DNA of 64,000 bases from Marinilabilia rubra (GTDB lineage Bacteria > Bacteroidota > Bacteroidia > Bacteroidales > Marinilabiliaceae), in the NCBI RefSeq assembly GCF_003121985.1, contig NZ_QEWP01000006.1:1-64000 (forward strand), in the 5' to 3' direction. Positions 44,786 to 53,705 of the stretch are shown here, in pieces; the first letter of the stretch is position 1, and every line of letters starts with the position of its first letter. The notes beneath the pieces were generated by a model. It saw only the letters and a list, made by a program, of their open reading frames with translations, did no database searches and had not been told where the DNA came from. The translations under genes and the position numbers were made by a program.

Positions 44786-44801
44786 TCCCGATGCATCGGG
44801 A
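44786..44801. repeat. 16-bp palindrome TCCCGATGCATCGGGA
   Basis: Perfect copy of the TCCCGA-N4-TCGGGA hairpin in the 338-bp gap between the Lacal_2735 gene and the PhoD gene. The gap has no other coding frame worth naming; it ends with the PhoD terminator. Confidence 0.7.
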
Positions 44802-44945
44802 CGAAAGCCTTGTATTTGGCGCTTTCTTATCAAAGACTGGAAAATCCATAGTTTTCTTGCTTTCACTATTTAAAGAAACAACCATTTATGCTTTTTGTTT
44901 AATTTTTATCAAGGTTTTGTTAGACATTATTGAATGCAAAAAAAT

Positions 44946-44971
44946 CCCCGGTCATATTGAAATAACCGGGG
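44946..44971 (-). terminator. Terminator of the PhoD-like gene
   Basis: CCCCGGT/ACCGGGG stem followed on the minus strand by a T-rich run, 41 bp after the PhoD stop codon. Confidence 0.8.
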
Positions 44972-45011
44972 AAAAGACCAATCAATGGAGATCTTAAGCC
45001 TCAGGAACAAA

Positions 45012-46715
45012 TTACGGTTTAAATTCTAAATCGCTTAAACGGATGGTAACTTTTCCCTTTTTTTCATTATTGATATTTATAATGGTATAAGACACCTCAG
45101 GATCATCTTTTTGCGTATCGAAATCCAACAACCCGAAATGTGGCAATTCATTGTAGCCAAAGAGATACCGACTTCCTTCGGCCTCCTCTACCAACATATA
45201 ACCTTTTGAGTTGGTTAACCTGGAGTTAAGGAACTCAGGAATATCATATAATCCATCATTTTGAATCATTCTGGCATCAGCACGGTGGCGATCACCTGCA
45301 GCAAAAATAACCCCTTCAATCTGGTTAGATTTGATGAATGTGAATATCTCATCCCTTTCTCCGGGAAACCCATCCCATGAATCACACGAAAGTTCTTTCC
45401 CCGACACATCTGGTGCAACAGGTACAGAGGTGAAAACCACTTTAAATTTAGCTGTTGAATTTTTAAGCAGATCAAAAAACCATTGCTTCTGTTCCTGCCC
45501 AAGCATAGAGGGAGCCTCAGCCGTAAGCGGGTTGTCCCTAAAATACCGGCAGTCCAGGATAAAGAAATCAACCTCTCCTATGGAAAAATGTGTATAGGCA
45601 CCTCCATTTTTTTTACCATTTCCGTAGTAGGGCGCCGGGAAATTCTCTTTGAAGATCTTAAGCACTTTCACCTTCCACTCCGGAAGATCGGGATCAGGAC
45701 TGCTGACGCAATCATTCAGTGAAAAGTCGTGATCGTCGTAAATGGCATAGTTGGAAGTGGCACTCATGAGTTCGCGATAGTGCGGATTGGAGTGTCTGCG
45801 GTAAAAGCTTGACCTCTGATATTCATATCCTGTTGGGTCATCGATGTAGGTATTGTCTCCCAGCTGTACAAAAGCCAAAGGAGAAGTGTTTCTTATTACA
45901 CTCCACATTCTTTCATTATCCGGGTTTTTGTTCAGATTGGAACACCCACCAAAAGCAATACGAAAAGCAGAGGCTTCTTTTTCCTCCGGATAGGTTTTAA
46001 AAGTATACACTTCCTCCCGGATTTCTCCATCCAAAACCAACTTATAATAATAGCGCGTATCAGGCTTCAACCCATTCACCCCGGATGTCCCGGTAAAATC
46101 AAAATCCGAATTGGTGCGACTTATCCGGGAATAAACCGGATTTGAGAATTCTTTGGAATCCGACAACATCACTTTAAAAGCAATTTCTCTCCAGGTTCGT
46201 GCCCAAAAGTTGGCTCCGGAAGAAGTTACCGCACCTACCATGGGACCATGAATCAACTGTCTGCCTCTGAGTGCATCGCGGAATCGCGGGTAATGATAAA
46301 TATTTTGTAACATAGATCTGGGTCCGGCCATAAACGTTTCAAAAGGAATACCGTTCTCCATGGCTTTCTGCATGGTTTGCCACGCTTCATCCAAACGGTT
46401 ATTGTAGATTAGAAAAACACTCTTATAGTAATCCTGATAAGCATTGGATCCGGAGCCACGCCGCCTTCGGCGCTTACCCTTACTTTCTCCATATTTTTCT
46501 ATCCGGGCCCGGGCCTCTTCATTTTTTCCCTCCAAAATAAGTCTGAATATATTCTTTCGAATGTTTGAATGACCGTGGTATAACCCTTGAGCAATGGAGT
46601 CGTTTAACTCAGTGGTTTCGATATTAAAGGTTACCGGATCCAGCTTCTGGGCCGTAACATGGATGAATCCTGTAATCGACAAGACCACCAATAAAGCTGA
46701 TAATAGTCTGTACAT
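45012..46715 (-). CDS. PhoD-like alkaline phosphatase family protein with basic/Gly insert
   Basis: 567 aa from the ATG at 46715, which gives a signal peptide (MYRLLSALLVVLSITGFIHVTAQ). The first 150 residues are helical and hold the Arg-rich patch GKRRRRRGSGS (residues 80-89). Then comes a PhoD N-terminal Ig-like domain (GPMVGAVTSSGANFWART) and the metallophosphatase domain with FVQLGDNTYIDD, AIYDDHDFSLNDC, DCRYFRD and FAAGDRHRADAR. It hydrolyses phosphate esters or diesters in the periplasm. The helical extension and Arg-rich patch are not usual for PhoD. Neighbours on the same strand share Arg/Gly-rich segments. Confidence 0.87.
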   Translation of the reverse strand: MYRLLSALLVVLSITGFIHVTAQKLDPVTFNIETTELNDSIAQGLYHGHSNIRKNIFRLILEGKNEEARARIEKYGESKGKRRRRRGSGSNAYQDYYKSVFLIYNNRLDEAWQTMQKAMENGIPFETFMAGPRSMLQNIYHYPRFRDALRGRQLIHGPMVGAVTSSGANFWARTWREIAFKVMLSDSKEFSNPVYSRISRTNSDFDFTGTSGVNGLKPDTRYYYKLVLDGEIREEVYTFKTYPEEKEASAFRIAFGGCSNLNKNPDNERMWSVIRNTSPLAFVQLGDNTYIDDPTGYEYQRSSFYRRHSNPHYRELMSATSNYAIYDDHDFSLNDCVSSPDPDLPEWKVKVLKIFKENFPAPYYGNGKKNGGAYTHFSIGEVDFFILDCRYFRDNPLTAEAPSMLGQEQKQWFFDLLKNSTAKFKVVFTSVPVAPDVSGKELSCDSWDGFPGERDEIFTFIKSNQIEGVIFAAGDRHRADARMIQNDGLYDIPEFLNSRLTNSKGYMLVEEAEGSRYLFGYNELPHFGLLDFDTQKDDPEVSYTIININNEKKGKVTIRLSDLEFKP

Positions 46716-46815
46716 TTTGGAATAATTGGTCTCCGGGATAAGTTTTAAGATTCTTCGGAGAGTAGAAATCAAAAACAACTATTTATTTGATGTTGTCCTT
46801 TCAGTAATAAAAAAC

Positions 46816-46859
46816 CTCGTCACAGACGAGAGAAGTTAACCTCCTCGTTACAAACGAGG
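46816..46859. repeat. Two small hairpins CTCGT/ACGAG
   Basis: CTCGT-CACAG-ACGAG (46816-46830) and CCTCGTT-ACA-AACGAGG (46843-46859), in the gap between PhoD and the hydrolase gene. Related to the hairpin at 38876-38890. Confidence 0.55.
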
Positions 46860-47010
46860 GGGAGGGAGAAATACTATTCTCGCAGAAGACGCAGAAAACA
46901 ATTCCTAGCGTCTTTGCGAGATTCTATTTTTCTTGATCTTTGGGGACAGTTATAGTAAATTAACCTGTCATCAGTTATTTCCTCTAATCACGGATGGCTA
47001 TAACTGTTGA

Positions 47011-48120
47011 CTATTTTTGTTGGTTTTCGATCCATTGCATGATCATACCAGCAATTTCAGCATTATTGGTATCCTGCATCATAAGGTGGGTATTACCGTA
47101 GATACTCATGGCAGGCAAATCAATCATTTCTGCTGATCCTCCGTTTTCTTTTATCAAACGGATGGTTTCTTCAACAGCTTGTTTACGACGACCCTGTCTC
47201 CTGTTATCAATATTGTCGCCATAAACACCCAGAAAAGGAATATCAGCAAAATGTTTTTTCACATCTCCCTCTTTAACAGGAGAACCAACTGGTTCCAATA
47301 CTATCAGGGCTTCTGCGTTATCTCCATTCTGACGAATGGCTTCAAATCCGGTTGATCCTGAGGCCGAATGAACCATAAGGATACAATCCCCAACCTGGTC
47401 CATTAATGTCAACAAGTTTTCGACCTGTATCTGAGCGCCGAAGCCACCGCCACCGCCGCCTCTTCGACGACCACCGCGGGCTTCAGCCTGTTGGTTATCT
47501 GTATGCCCTTCAGATTGTTTAGCATTTTTGGCCAGTTTTGAAGCTCCGGAGGTAGCCATAGAGTCTTTCTTTACTTCAATAAACCCAAAATTTCCATAGT
47601 CAGGGAAAGAAGCCACCAGACTGTCAAATTGTTGGACCGGGTATTTTACCTCTTCGTAGGGTTTAGGGTATTCAGGTCCCATTCCCCAGGTACTCCAGGT
47701 TCTTGTGGTATTCCATTTACGTCCTTTCATTCCGGTTTTCTCATAATCAACCCCTTCATGCACCATAATGGACGGATCTTCATAAACATAAACCGGATGT
47801 CCGTTTTCGGAGAAGATATCTGCCCAGGCTTTTCTTTCGTCGGGTGTATCCGTGAAGATATAAGCACTCAGGCCCATCCCCGGCACCATGATAATCGGCG
47901 TTTTTTCAGTTTTTCGGGCAGGCTCGTAAAAATAAGCCGTACCACTTTTTGCTGCCAAAGGAAGCTCTATTATTCCATTGGGCACTTTCAAACTGTCCTT
48001 TGGAGTGATTACACTTATTTTTGTAACCTTACTCTCGTTATTATTGCTACTGCATCCCGATTGTGCTAACCCAAGGCCAAGCAAAACGGCAGCAGAAAAT
48101 AAAGCAACTGTTTTCTTCAT
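47011..48120 (-). CDS. Alpha/beta-hydrolase lipoprotein with RGG-rich insert
   Basis: 369 aa from the ATG at 48120. Lipoprotein signal MKKTVALFSAAVLLGLGLAQ with lipobox Cys in QSGCSS. The fold is an alpha/beta hydrolase: PIIMVPGMGLSAYIF (oxyanion region), nucleophile in LMVHSASGSTG, late HLMMQDTNN with the catalytic His in GNTHLMM. Before the nucleophile a low-complexity insert ARGGRRRGGGGGGFG (encoded at 47431-47490) interrupts the fold. Substrate unknown. Gap to the upstream barrel gene about 60 bp, so they are co-transcribed. Confidence 0.8.
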   Translation of the reverse strand: MKKTVALFSAAVLLGLGLAQSGCSSNNNESKVTKISVITPKDSLKVPNGIIELPLAAKSGTAYFYEPARKTEKTPIIMVPGMGLSAYIFTDTPDERKAWADIFSENGHPVYVYEDPSIMVHEGVDYEKTGMKGRKWNTTRTWSTWGMGPEYPKPYEEVKYPVQQFDSLVASFPDYGNFGFIEVKKDSMATSGASKLAKNAKQSEGHTDNQQAEARGGRRRGGGGGGFGAQIQVENLLTLMDQVGDCILMVHSASGSTGFEAIRQNGDNAEALIVLEPVGSPVKEGDVKKHFADIPFLGVYGDNIDNRRQGRRKQAVEETIRLIKENGGSAEMIDLPAMSIYGNTHLMMQDTNNAEIAGMIMQWIENQQK

Positions 48121-48180
48121 GTTTTTAGAATTAATTTGTGGTTTGTTTTTACTCAAAAAATTTAACAGTGACGCAACCCG

Positions 48181-51084
48181 CTATCTGGCTCTTCCTCTGC
48201 CTCTTCCTGATGATGGTGGCTCCATGGAGGTTTTGAGGCGATAAATAAAGGACACCATAAAAAAGCGTGGTATAACCTGGGTTCTGCTGGTTTGTATAAA
48301 GGACTCAGTAACCCTGCGCGAAAAACTCTTGTTTTGGTCGAGAATATCAAATACGCTTAACTTCAGTTCTCCTTGTCCGCTTTTGAAAAACTTCTTCGAA
48401 ATGGAAGCATTCCAATAAAACGAATCATCATTTACCAGGTCTTCATCTCCATTGTACATTTTCCCCGAAAAGGTAGTGCTCAAAAGAACACGTTTCAGTG
48501 GTTCAAATGTTGCTTTTACATCAATGTCGTGATCATAATACTTTCCGCTTATTTCGGGTTGCAACTCGTTAGAGACCCAGTGGTGTGTTGACCGGGCAGA
48601 GACTAGGAAGTCAACCCGTTCACTGATATTGCTGCTCAGCTTTAGTTCCTGTCCCGCGCTGTTATCGTAAGTTACACTCTTAACATTATTGGTCAATCCA
48701 GTGTTTCTCACCACTTTTCCTCTTGTATTGAGGGTAATATTGGTCGCAATAGCATCCCAGGGAAAAGAATAAACAAAGTTAAAATTGGCCGACCGGTAAC
48801 CATCTATGTTAATCGGAGATCTGTAACGTGCCCCACTTCTGAGATTTATTCCATCAATAACGGTGTCCCGGGGAACAACGAGCGTATGGTTGCTTATTTT
48901 ATTGTTGGTCATATCAGCCGACAGGCTTACGAAAAACGTATGCTGTGTTTCATAGTTAAAAGAGCGATAATTCAGTTTTATGGCATGCTCCTTCTCCGGT
49001 TCAAGATATGGGTTACCTGTAGAAACATTCATCGGGTCACTGTTGTCAACCACAGATTGAAGTTTATCAACCGATGGATTTTTGAGTTTCTTCTGGTAAG
49101 AAAAACGGAGCCGCTTGCTTCTTTCAAAGCTATAGCTGAAGTTAACCTCCGGCAACCAATCATCAAAGTCATATCTGATTTCATCGCTATAGGGATAAGT
49201 CGATTCGTTTTGAATGTCGGTTAACTGGTAACTCACGCCTCCAAACAGGTTATATTTTTCCTTATTCAGGAGCAGACCGGCAGAAGTACGATAGTCCTGC
49301 TTGGTAGTAACAAAAGAGTTGGACAGATCTTCCTGCAAAAGCTGATTGTCCATACCGGTACTTACATCGTAAACTCTTTTATCGGCATCTTCTTGCTCCC
49401 ATCCCTGATAGTACCCCAGCTTTATTTGAAGTTCTGGTAGCAGGCTCTCAGTAAAGACAAGGTTCCCCGAAGTTCGGTATCTGTAGGTTTTGGCATCATT
49501 AAACTGCGCTGTGGAATCAACCTCATCCACCTCCTCATCGGTATATTCAATTACCGACTCGGTGGTATTGGTTTTATCGGTTTCGTAATACCCTACTTTC
49601 CAGTCTAATGACAGAGTTCGTCCGGGTTTATTGAACCGGCGACGATAAAGCAGGCTGTTTGAGAAATCCAAACCACTCCCGGAGCCATCTTCCAAAACTT
49701 TTGAGTTACTCAGTGGAGTATTGTCAAGTAAATAACTTTCTGAAGTAGATTCCGAATAGCTATCCGAATTTTCGATGCTCAAACCGGGCCGAATGAGGAA
49801 CGAGTTCATAGAATCCAAAGTATAATCCATCTTCATATCGAAGGCATGGTTGAATTTTTGGGATTCTCCGAAAGCCTCTTCATCGATAAACTGGTTATTG
49901 CCGTCTTCCATGAAATACTCGGTAAGAGATGTTTCCTCGGTGTCATTATCGCGGACATTGTAGCCGTAGCTACCTGTAACGTCCCATTTATCGGTCCATT
50001 CGTCAATATAGTTGAGGGCAAGGGAGTGAACAGTGTTGATGCCGGAGGATTTTCCTCCGCCGCCTCCACCACCGGAGCCGCCGCCCGAGGAGCTACCACC
50101 GCCGCCGGAGCCGCCGGAACCGCCTTTTCCTCCGCGGCCACCGCCGCCTCCACCACCACCGCGGCGTCCTCCCCCTCCACGGGAAACCGAACCGCTGGTG
50201 CCGGTAAGATCTTCTGTACTGAAGTTCTGGGCATTGATATTATTACTTAGTCCGACCAACGAAAATCGCTGGTCTTTCTTAAATAAGTTAAAATTTCCGG
50301 ATACCCCGTACAGGTCATCCGTTCCTACGCCACCATCTACTTTTCCAAAGTAGGAATATTTACTGCTGTTTTTGGTGACAATATTAATGGCTTTTGACCG
50401 CTCACCACTGTCAAACCCGGTAAATTCGGCCTGATCGCTTTTTTTGTCAATCACTTCAATGGATTCTACAATATCAACCGGCAGATTATTCAGGGCCGTT
50501 TGCGGGTCTCTGCCAAAAAACTCTTTGCCATCAACATAAATCCGCTTTACGGTTTCCCCCTCAGCGGTAACAGTCCCATCGGCATCAAGCGTTACACCGG
50601 GCAGTTTTGATATCAAATCTCTCACCTCGGCATCGTTACGGGTTTTAAATGAGTTGACTGAGTATTGCAGCGTATCTTCTTTTACTGTTACCGGTATACT
50701 ACTGACGATCTGCACCTCATCAAGTTCAAAAGCCGATGCCTCCAAATTCACTACCGGTAACTCCCGCGCTTCATAAGAGTCAATTTTAATCTCTTCTTGA
50801 GTTGTTTCATAACCAACATACTGCACATAAAGATTAAAATCTCCCAGGTTATTGACGTATAAAACAAAATCCCCCTGATCATCGGTAATTGTCTGGTAAG
50901 TAAGTTGATCTTCATCTTGCAAGGTAACATGGGCAGAAAACAACCCCTCCCGGGTTTCGGCATCAACAACCCTTCCACTTATTCTGGCCTCCTGTGCTGT
51001 GGTATTGGCCACCAGCAAAAAGAAAAAACCAAGAAACAGTAACCCTCTCAGCAGATTCTTTGATGACTTATGTTTTTTTAACAT
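48181..51084 (-). CDS. TonB-linked outer-membrane beta-barrel protein with Gly/Ser-rich segment
   Basis: 967 aa from the ATG at 51084 (an ATG at 51102 also possible). Signal peptide ends TTAQ. CarboxypepD_reg-like domain at about 30-120 (RISGRVVDAETREGLFSAHV), plug-like region (about 120-230, with KRIYVDGKEFFGRDP), then a segment with SRGGGGRRGGGGGGGGRGG and a Ser/Gly run (encoded 50041-50190), and a large barrel of the OMP_b-brl_3 type. The C-terminus adds SSGRGRGRAR after the last strand (VSFIYRL), so the protein does not end in the usual aromatic residue. Substrate unknown. Confidence 0.85.
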   Translation of the reverse strand: MLKKHKSSKNLLRGLLFLGFFFLLVANTTAQEARISGRVVDAETREGLFSAHVTLQDEDQLTYQTITDDQGDFVLYVNNLGDFNLYVQYVGYETTQEEIKIDSYEARELPVVNLEASAFELDEVQIVSSIPVTVKEDTLQYSVNSFKTRNDAEVRDLISKLPGVTLDADGTVTAEGETVKRIYVDGKEFFGRDPQTALNNLPVDIVESIEVIDKKSDQAEFTGFDSGERSKAINIVTKNSSKYSYFGKVDGGVGTDDLYGVSGNFNLFKKDQRFSLVGLSNNINAQNFSTEDLTGTSGSVSRGGGGRRGGGGGGGGRGGKGGSGGSGGGGSSSGGGSGGGGGGGKSSGINTVHSLALNYIDEWTDKWDVTGSYGYNVRDNDTEETSLTEYFMEDGNNQFIDEEAFGESQKFNHAFDMKMDYTLDSMNSFLIRPGLSIENSDSYSESTSESYLLDNTPLSNSKVLEDGSGSGLDFSNSLLYRRRFNKPGRTLSLDWKVGYYETDKTNTTESVIEYTDEEVDEVDSTAQFNDAKTYRYRTSGNLVFTESLLPELQIKLGYYQGWEQEDADKRVYDVSTGMDNQLLQEDLSNSFVTTKQDYRTSAGLLLNKEKYNLFGGVSYQLTDIQNESTYPYSDEIRYDFDDWLPEVNFSYSFERSKRLRFSYQKKLKNPSVDKLQSVVDNSDPMNVSTGNPYLEPEKEHAIKLNYRSFNYETQHTFFVSLSADMTNNKISNHTLVVPRDTVIDGINLRSGARYRSPINIDGYRSANFNFVYSFPWDAIATNITLNTRGKVVRNTGLTNNVKSVTYDNSAGQELKLSSNISERVDFLVSARSTHHWVSNELQPEISGKYYDHDIDVKATFEPLKRVLLSTTFSGKMYNGDEDLVNDDSFYWNASISKKFFKSGQGELKLSVFDILDQNKSFSRRVTESFIQTSRTQVIPRFFMVSFIYRLKTSMEPPSSGRGRGRAR

Positions 51085-51448
51085 GTTTGTATTTTTATTC
51101 ATTTCTTTGAAAATTAAGGCGTAAGTATCCTGAATGCCCCTCACAAGCAAGGACACAAAACCCTCATCAATTGACTTTTATAACCGGGTGGGAAATCCGT
51201 AATAACACTCCCCTTTTGGGGGTTATCTGAAGAAGACAAGTCTGAAAAAACAGACTCAAAACTGATTAAAGAATGAAAAGAAAGCCAGGCAAAAAACACC
51301 AACACATCGATTAGATCACAGAACACATTAATACTTTTAAACGGCTAATGTCTCCTGCCTGGCGATATCAAGAACACTTAAAATAGAAAGAACCTTTCCT
51401 ACTCTCAAAAAAGGCAGCAATCAGTTCTTTCGGGCTCAGAAGATAAGA
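51085..51448. other. Gap between barrel gene and Spy-like gene
   Basis: 364 bp without a credible gene. A hairpin GTCTG-AAAAAA-CAGAC stands at 51240-51255, and AAAGAAC/GTTCTTT arms around 51390-51430 may end the Spy transcript. No clear TAnnTTTG on the minus strand was found. Confidence 0.5.
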
Positions 51449-51841
51449 TTACTGGTTCCCTCCACGTCGGCCACTTCCACGACTACGACGCTTTTGAGAA
51501 GCCTCTTTAAACAGTTTGTACTGCTCATCATCCAACACTTCTTTCACTTTTTCATTCATGTTGTTTCTTACTTCTTCCATTTTTTCCATCATATTGTCAG
51601 AATCATCCTTATAATCCTGACGTACCTTTTTCTGAGCATTCAGAAATTCAACATAGATGGCCTTAACTTTCTCTTCCTGATCGGGCGTCATACCCACCAC
51701 TTTATCCAGATTTTTGGTTCTGTTAGCGGCTACTTCTTCAACAGGTAAATCACTTGATGCACGATTTCCGCGTCCACCCTCCTGTGCCTGAAGAGATCCT
51801 GCAACCAGCAGGAAAAGGACTAATACAAAACTTAATTTCAT
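51449..51841 (-). CDS. Spy/CpxP-like periplasmic helical protein 1
   Basis: 130 aa. Signal peptide MKLSFVLVLFLLVAGSLQAQ, then EGGRGNRASS, a helical core with NRTKNLDKVVGMTPDQEEKV and a basic C-terminus RRSRGSGRRGGNQ. The core pattern (x-x-L-x-x-L-x-L-T-x-x-Q, then a long charged helix and LDDEQYKLFKE) is that of Spy/CpxP-type periplasmic chaperones or metal sensors. It pairs with the paralogue encoded 49 bp upstream. The Arg/Gly tail is shared in style with the adjacent genes. Confidence 0.7.
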   Translation of the reverse strand: MKLSFVLVLFLLVAGSLQAQEGGRGNRASSDLPVEEVAANRTKNLDKVVGMTPDQEEKVKAIYVEFLNAQKKVRQDYKDDSDNMMEKMEEVRNNMNEKVKEVLDDEQYKLFKEASQKRRSRGSGRRGGNQ

Positions 51842-51889
51842 AATTTAATTTTTTTATGGTTTTTAATAATCAGGGAATAACCACATTCC

Positions 51890-52276
51890 CTATTCGTCGT
51901 CAAATCTTTGGCGCCCACGCTCCTGGCGCTTATCAGAATATTCTTTAAACTCTTTGTACTGTTCATCGGTCAGTATCTCCTCCATTTTCTCGTCCATTTT
52001 TTCACGTGCCTTTTCCAGTTTCCGGTTGGCTCTTTCGATAAGCTTTTTATGCCGAACGTGAACCCTTCTCTGTGTGGTCAGAAACTGTTCATACACATCC
52101 TTAACCTCTTCTTTTTGTTCCAGGGTTATGTCAATTACTTTTTCGACATTATTGGCTCTGTTAGAGGCGACCGAATCAACGGGTAAACTGTGCACTTTCT
52201 TTGGGGTCCTGCTTTCTTCCTGGGCGCTCACTCCCATTGAAAGAAACAATAACCCAAGCATTACAAATAGCTTCAT
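51890..52276 (-). CDS. Spy/CpxP-like periplasmic helical protein 2
   Basis: 128 aa from the ATG at 52276, which places the signal peptide MKLFVMLGLLFLSMGVSAQ first; the longer frame is not plausible. Its core (NRANNVEKVIDITLEQKEEV, then ILTDEQYKEFKEYSDKR) is clearly homologous to protein 1. The C-terminus ERGRQRFDDE is only weakly Arg/Gly-rich. The pair probably arose by tandem duplication. Confidence 0.7.
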   Translation of the reverse strand: MKLFVMLGLLFLSMGVSAQEESRTPKKVHSLPVDSVASNRANNVEKVIDITLEQKEEVKDVYEQFLTTQRRVHVRHKKLIERANRKLEKAREKMDEKMEEILTDEQYKEFKEYSDKRQERGRQRFDDE

Positions 52277-52652
52277 AACTGTTGTTTTATTGACAGATCC
52301 TGGTTTCAAATTATGCATCTGCCGGTTATTTAATCGGTTTTTCGCACTTAAAGGCGAAAGGCTCATTTAAAGTGATCCCGGAGTATTGAAGACCGCAATC
52401 ACCTCAAACAGATCACTATGGGAGATTGAATCCGGGATGTAAATCATCATCCGGGCATCAATCTGAGGGCACTACTTACAGTACCATAGGCTTTATTAGT
52501 GTTGAAGGTTTGAATTCCCCTGCAAAGACATCCGGTCTTATTTGATGTGTGCTTGTATGTTTTACTAAAAAATCAGTTTTGCCATTTGCAAAAAAATCCT
52601 AAACCCTTCAGCCACTAATCGTATCTTTACTCTTCTGCTGTTCAGCTCCCTT
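52277..52652. other. Gap between Spy-like pair and GH16 gene
   Basis: 376 bp, no gene recognised. A partial inverted repeat CCGGGAT/ATCCCGG occurs around 52377 and 52432 (ATCCCGG...CCGGGAT), otherwise AT-rich. It separates the glucan locus from the Spy/RGG gene block. Confidence 0.5.
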
Positions 52653-53705
52653 TTAAAAATCAGGATGCTGATAAACTCTTACATAGTCAATCACATATTC
52701 CTGGGGGAAGCTACGGTCATCAACCCCTTCTTTGCCACCCCACGTGCCTCCAATGGCCAGGTTTAACAACAAGAAGGCTGGTTGATCATAAGGCCAGGTT
52801 TCATTGTTTTTTACCTCAGGCTGGTAAGTGTAATGGATATTCTCGGGATCATCCACATAAAATTTCATGGAATGTTTATCCCAAATAACCCCATAGGTAT
52901 GATATTCATTTTCCACATCGTCCAGTGTAACAGATCCTTTGTTCCGGGTATTTCCAAAGCTTGAAGGGGTGTGCATGGCTGAGTGTACAACTCCGGTCTC
53001 GTAACCTACATGTTCCATGATATCGATTTCACCACAATGTGGCCACATCACTTCAGGGAAGTTGGCACCAAGCATCCAGAAAGCAGCCCAGGTTCCACGA
53101 CCTGTAGGGAGTTTGGCCCTCATTTCGAAGCGCCCGTACATAAACTCCTTTTTATCCTTAGTAATCATTCGGGTCGAAGTGTACTCACCCCTGATTCCAC
53201 GTTCACCAATTTTTTTAGCTACGATGGTCAATGTTCCATCTTCAACTTCAGCATTTTCGCCATCGGTATAATCCTGTAACTCCTGGTTACCCCAACCTGT
53301 AGCTCCGGTTTCAAAAGTCCAGAATTCCCGGTTCACCTCATCTCCGTTAAATTCATCACTCCAGACAAGCTCCTGTTTGGTAGCGTAATACTCATCATCT
53401 TCCTTTACAGAAACATCATGGTGTACGCGACATTCTTCATTGTCCTTTTTGGAAATCAGCGTAACGGTATAATCCCCCTTAAAAGGGTAATAAACAACCA
53501 TCTCATCCCCATCAAAGGATTTTACTCTTCCGTCGCCCAGATCCAATTGATAAGATGAATAACCTAAATCATCTGTCATTTCGATCTGAAAATAATTGTC
53601 TTTCTCATTGGTGATCTTAAACTCGGCACATTCATCTTGTGCAACGGCCGTAAAAGAAGCCGTTAAGGCGAGTCCCACCAATAAACTAAATCCTCGTTTC
53701 AACAT
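52653..53705 (-). CDS. GH16 endo-beta-1,3-glucanase (laminarinase-like)
   Basis: 350 aa. Signal peptide (about 1-22), then a PKD-like beta domain (about 25-105) and the GH16 catalytic domain. The active site is GEIDIMEHVG, i.e. E226 (nucleophile), D228 and E231 (acid/base); the extra Met (ExDxxE) marks the beta-bulge group of laminarinases and lichenases. W-rich substrate-binding residues (GTWAAFWMLG) fit. It cuts beta-1,3- or mixed-linked glucans. Located 180 bp after susD in the same direction, it is the locus hydrolase. Confidence 0.9.
   Translation of the reverse strand: MLKRGFSLLVGLALTASFTAVAQDECAEFKITNEKDNYFQIEMTDDLGYSSYQLDLGDGRVKSFDGDEMVVYYPFKGDYTVTLISKKDNEECRVHHDVSVKEDDEYYATKQELVWSDEFNGDEVNREFWTFETGATGWGNQELQDYTDGENAEVEDGTLTIVAKKIGERGIRGEYTSTRMITKDKKEFMYGRFEMRAKLPTGRGTWAAFWMLGANFPEVMWPHCGEIDIMEHVGYETGVVHSAMHTPSSFGNTRNKGSVTLDDVENEYHTYGVIWDKHSMKFYVDDPENIHYTYQPEVKNNETWPYDQPAFLLLNLAIGGTWGGKEGVDDRSFPQEYVIDYVRVYQHPDF

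Noticed and set aside
44670-44885. 71-aa minus-strand frame upstream of the Lacal_2735 gene
   Set aside because: No homologue-like pattern, contains the 16-bp palindrome, and lies in the leader region of the small gene.
49833-50234. Ala/Val-rich minus-strand frame of 133 aa
   Set aside because: Another frame across the same GC-rich repeat; its composition only reflects the repeat.
50033-50353. Proline-rich plus-strand frame of 106 aa
   Set aside because: The reverse image of the Gly/Ser-rich segment of the barrel gene; proline runs are the complement of GGN codons.
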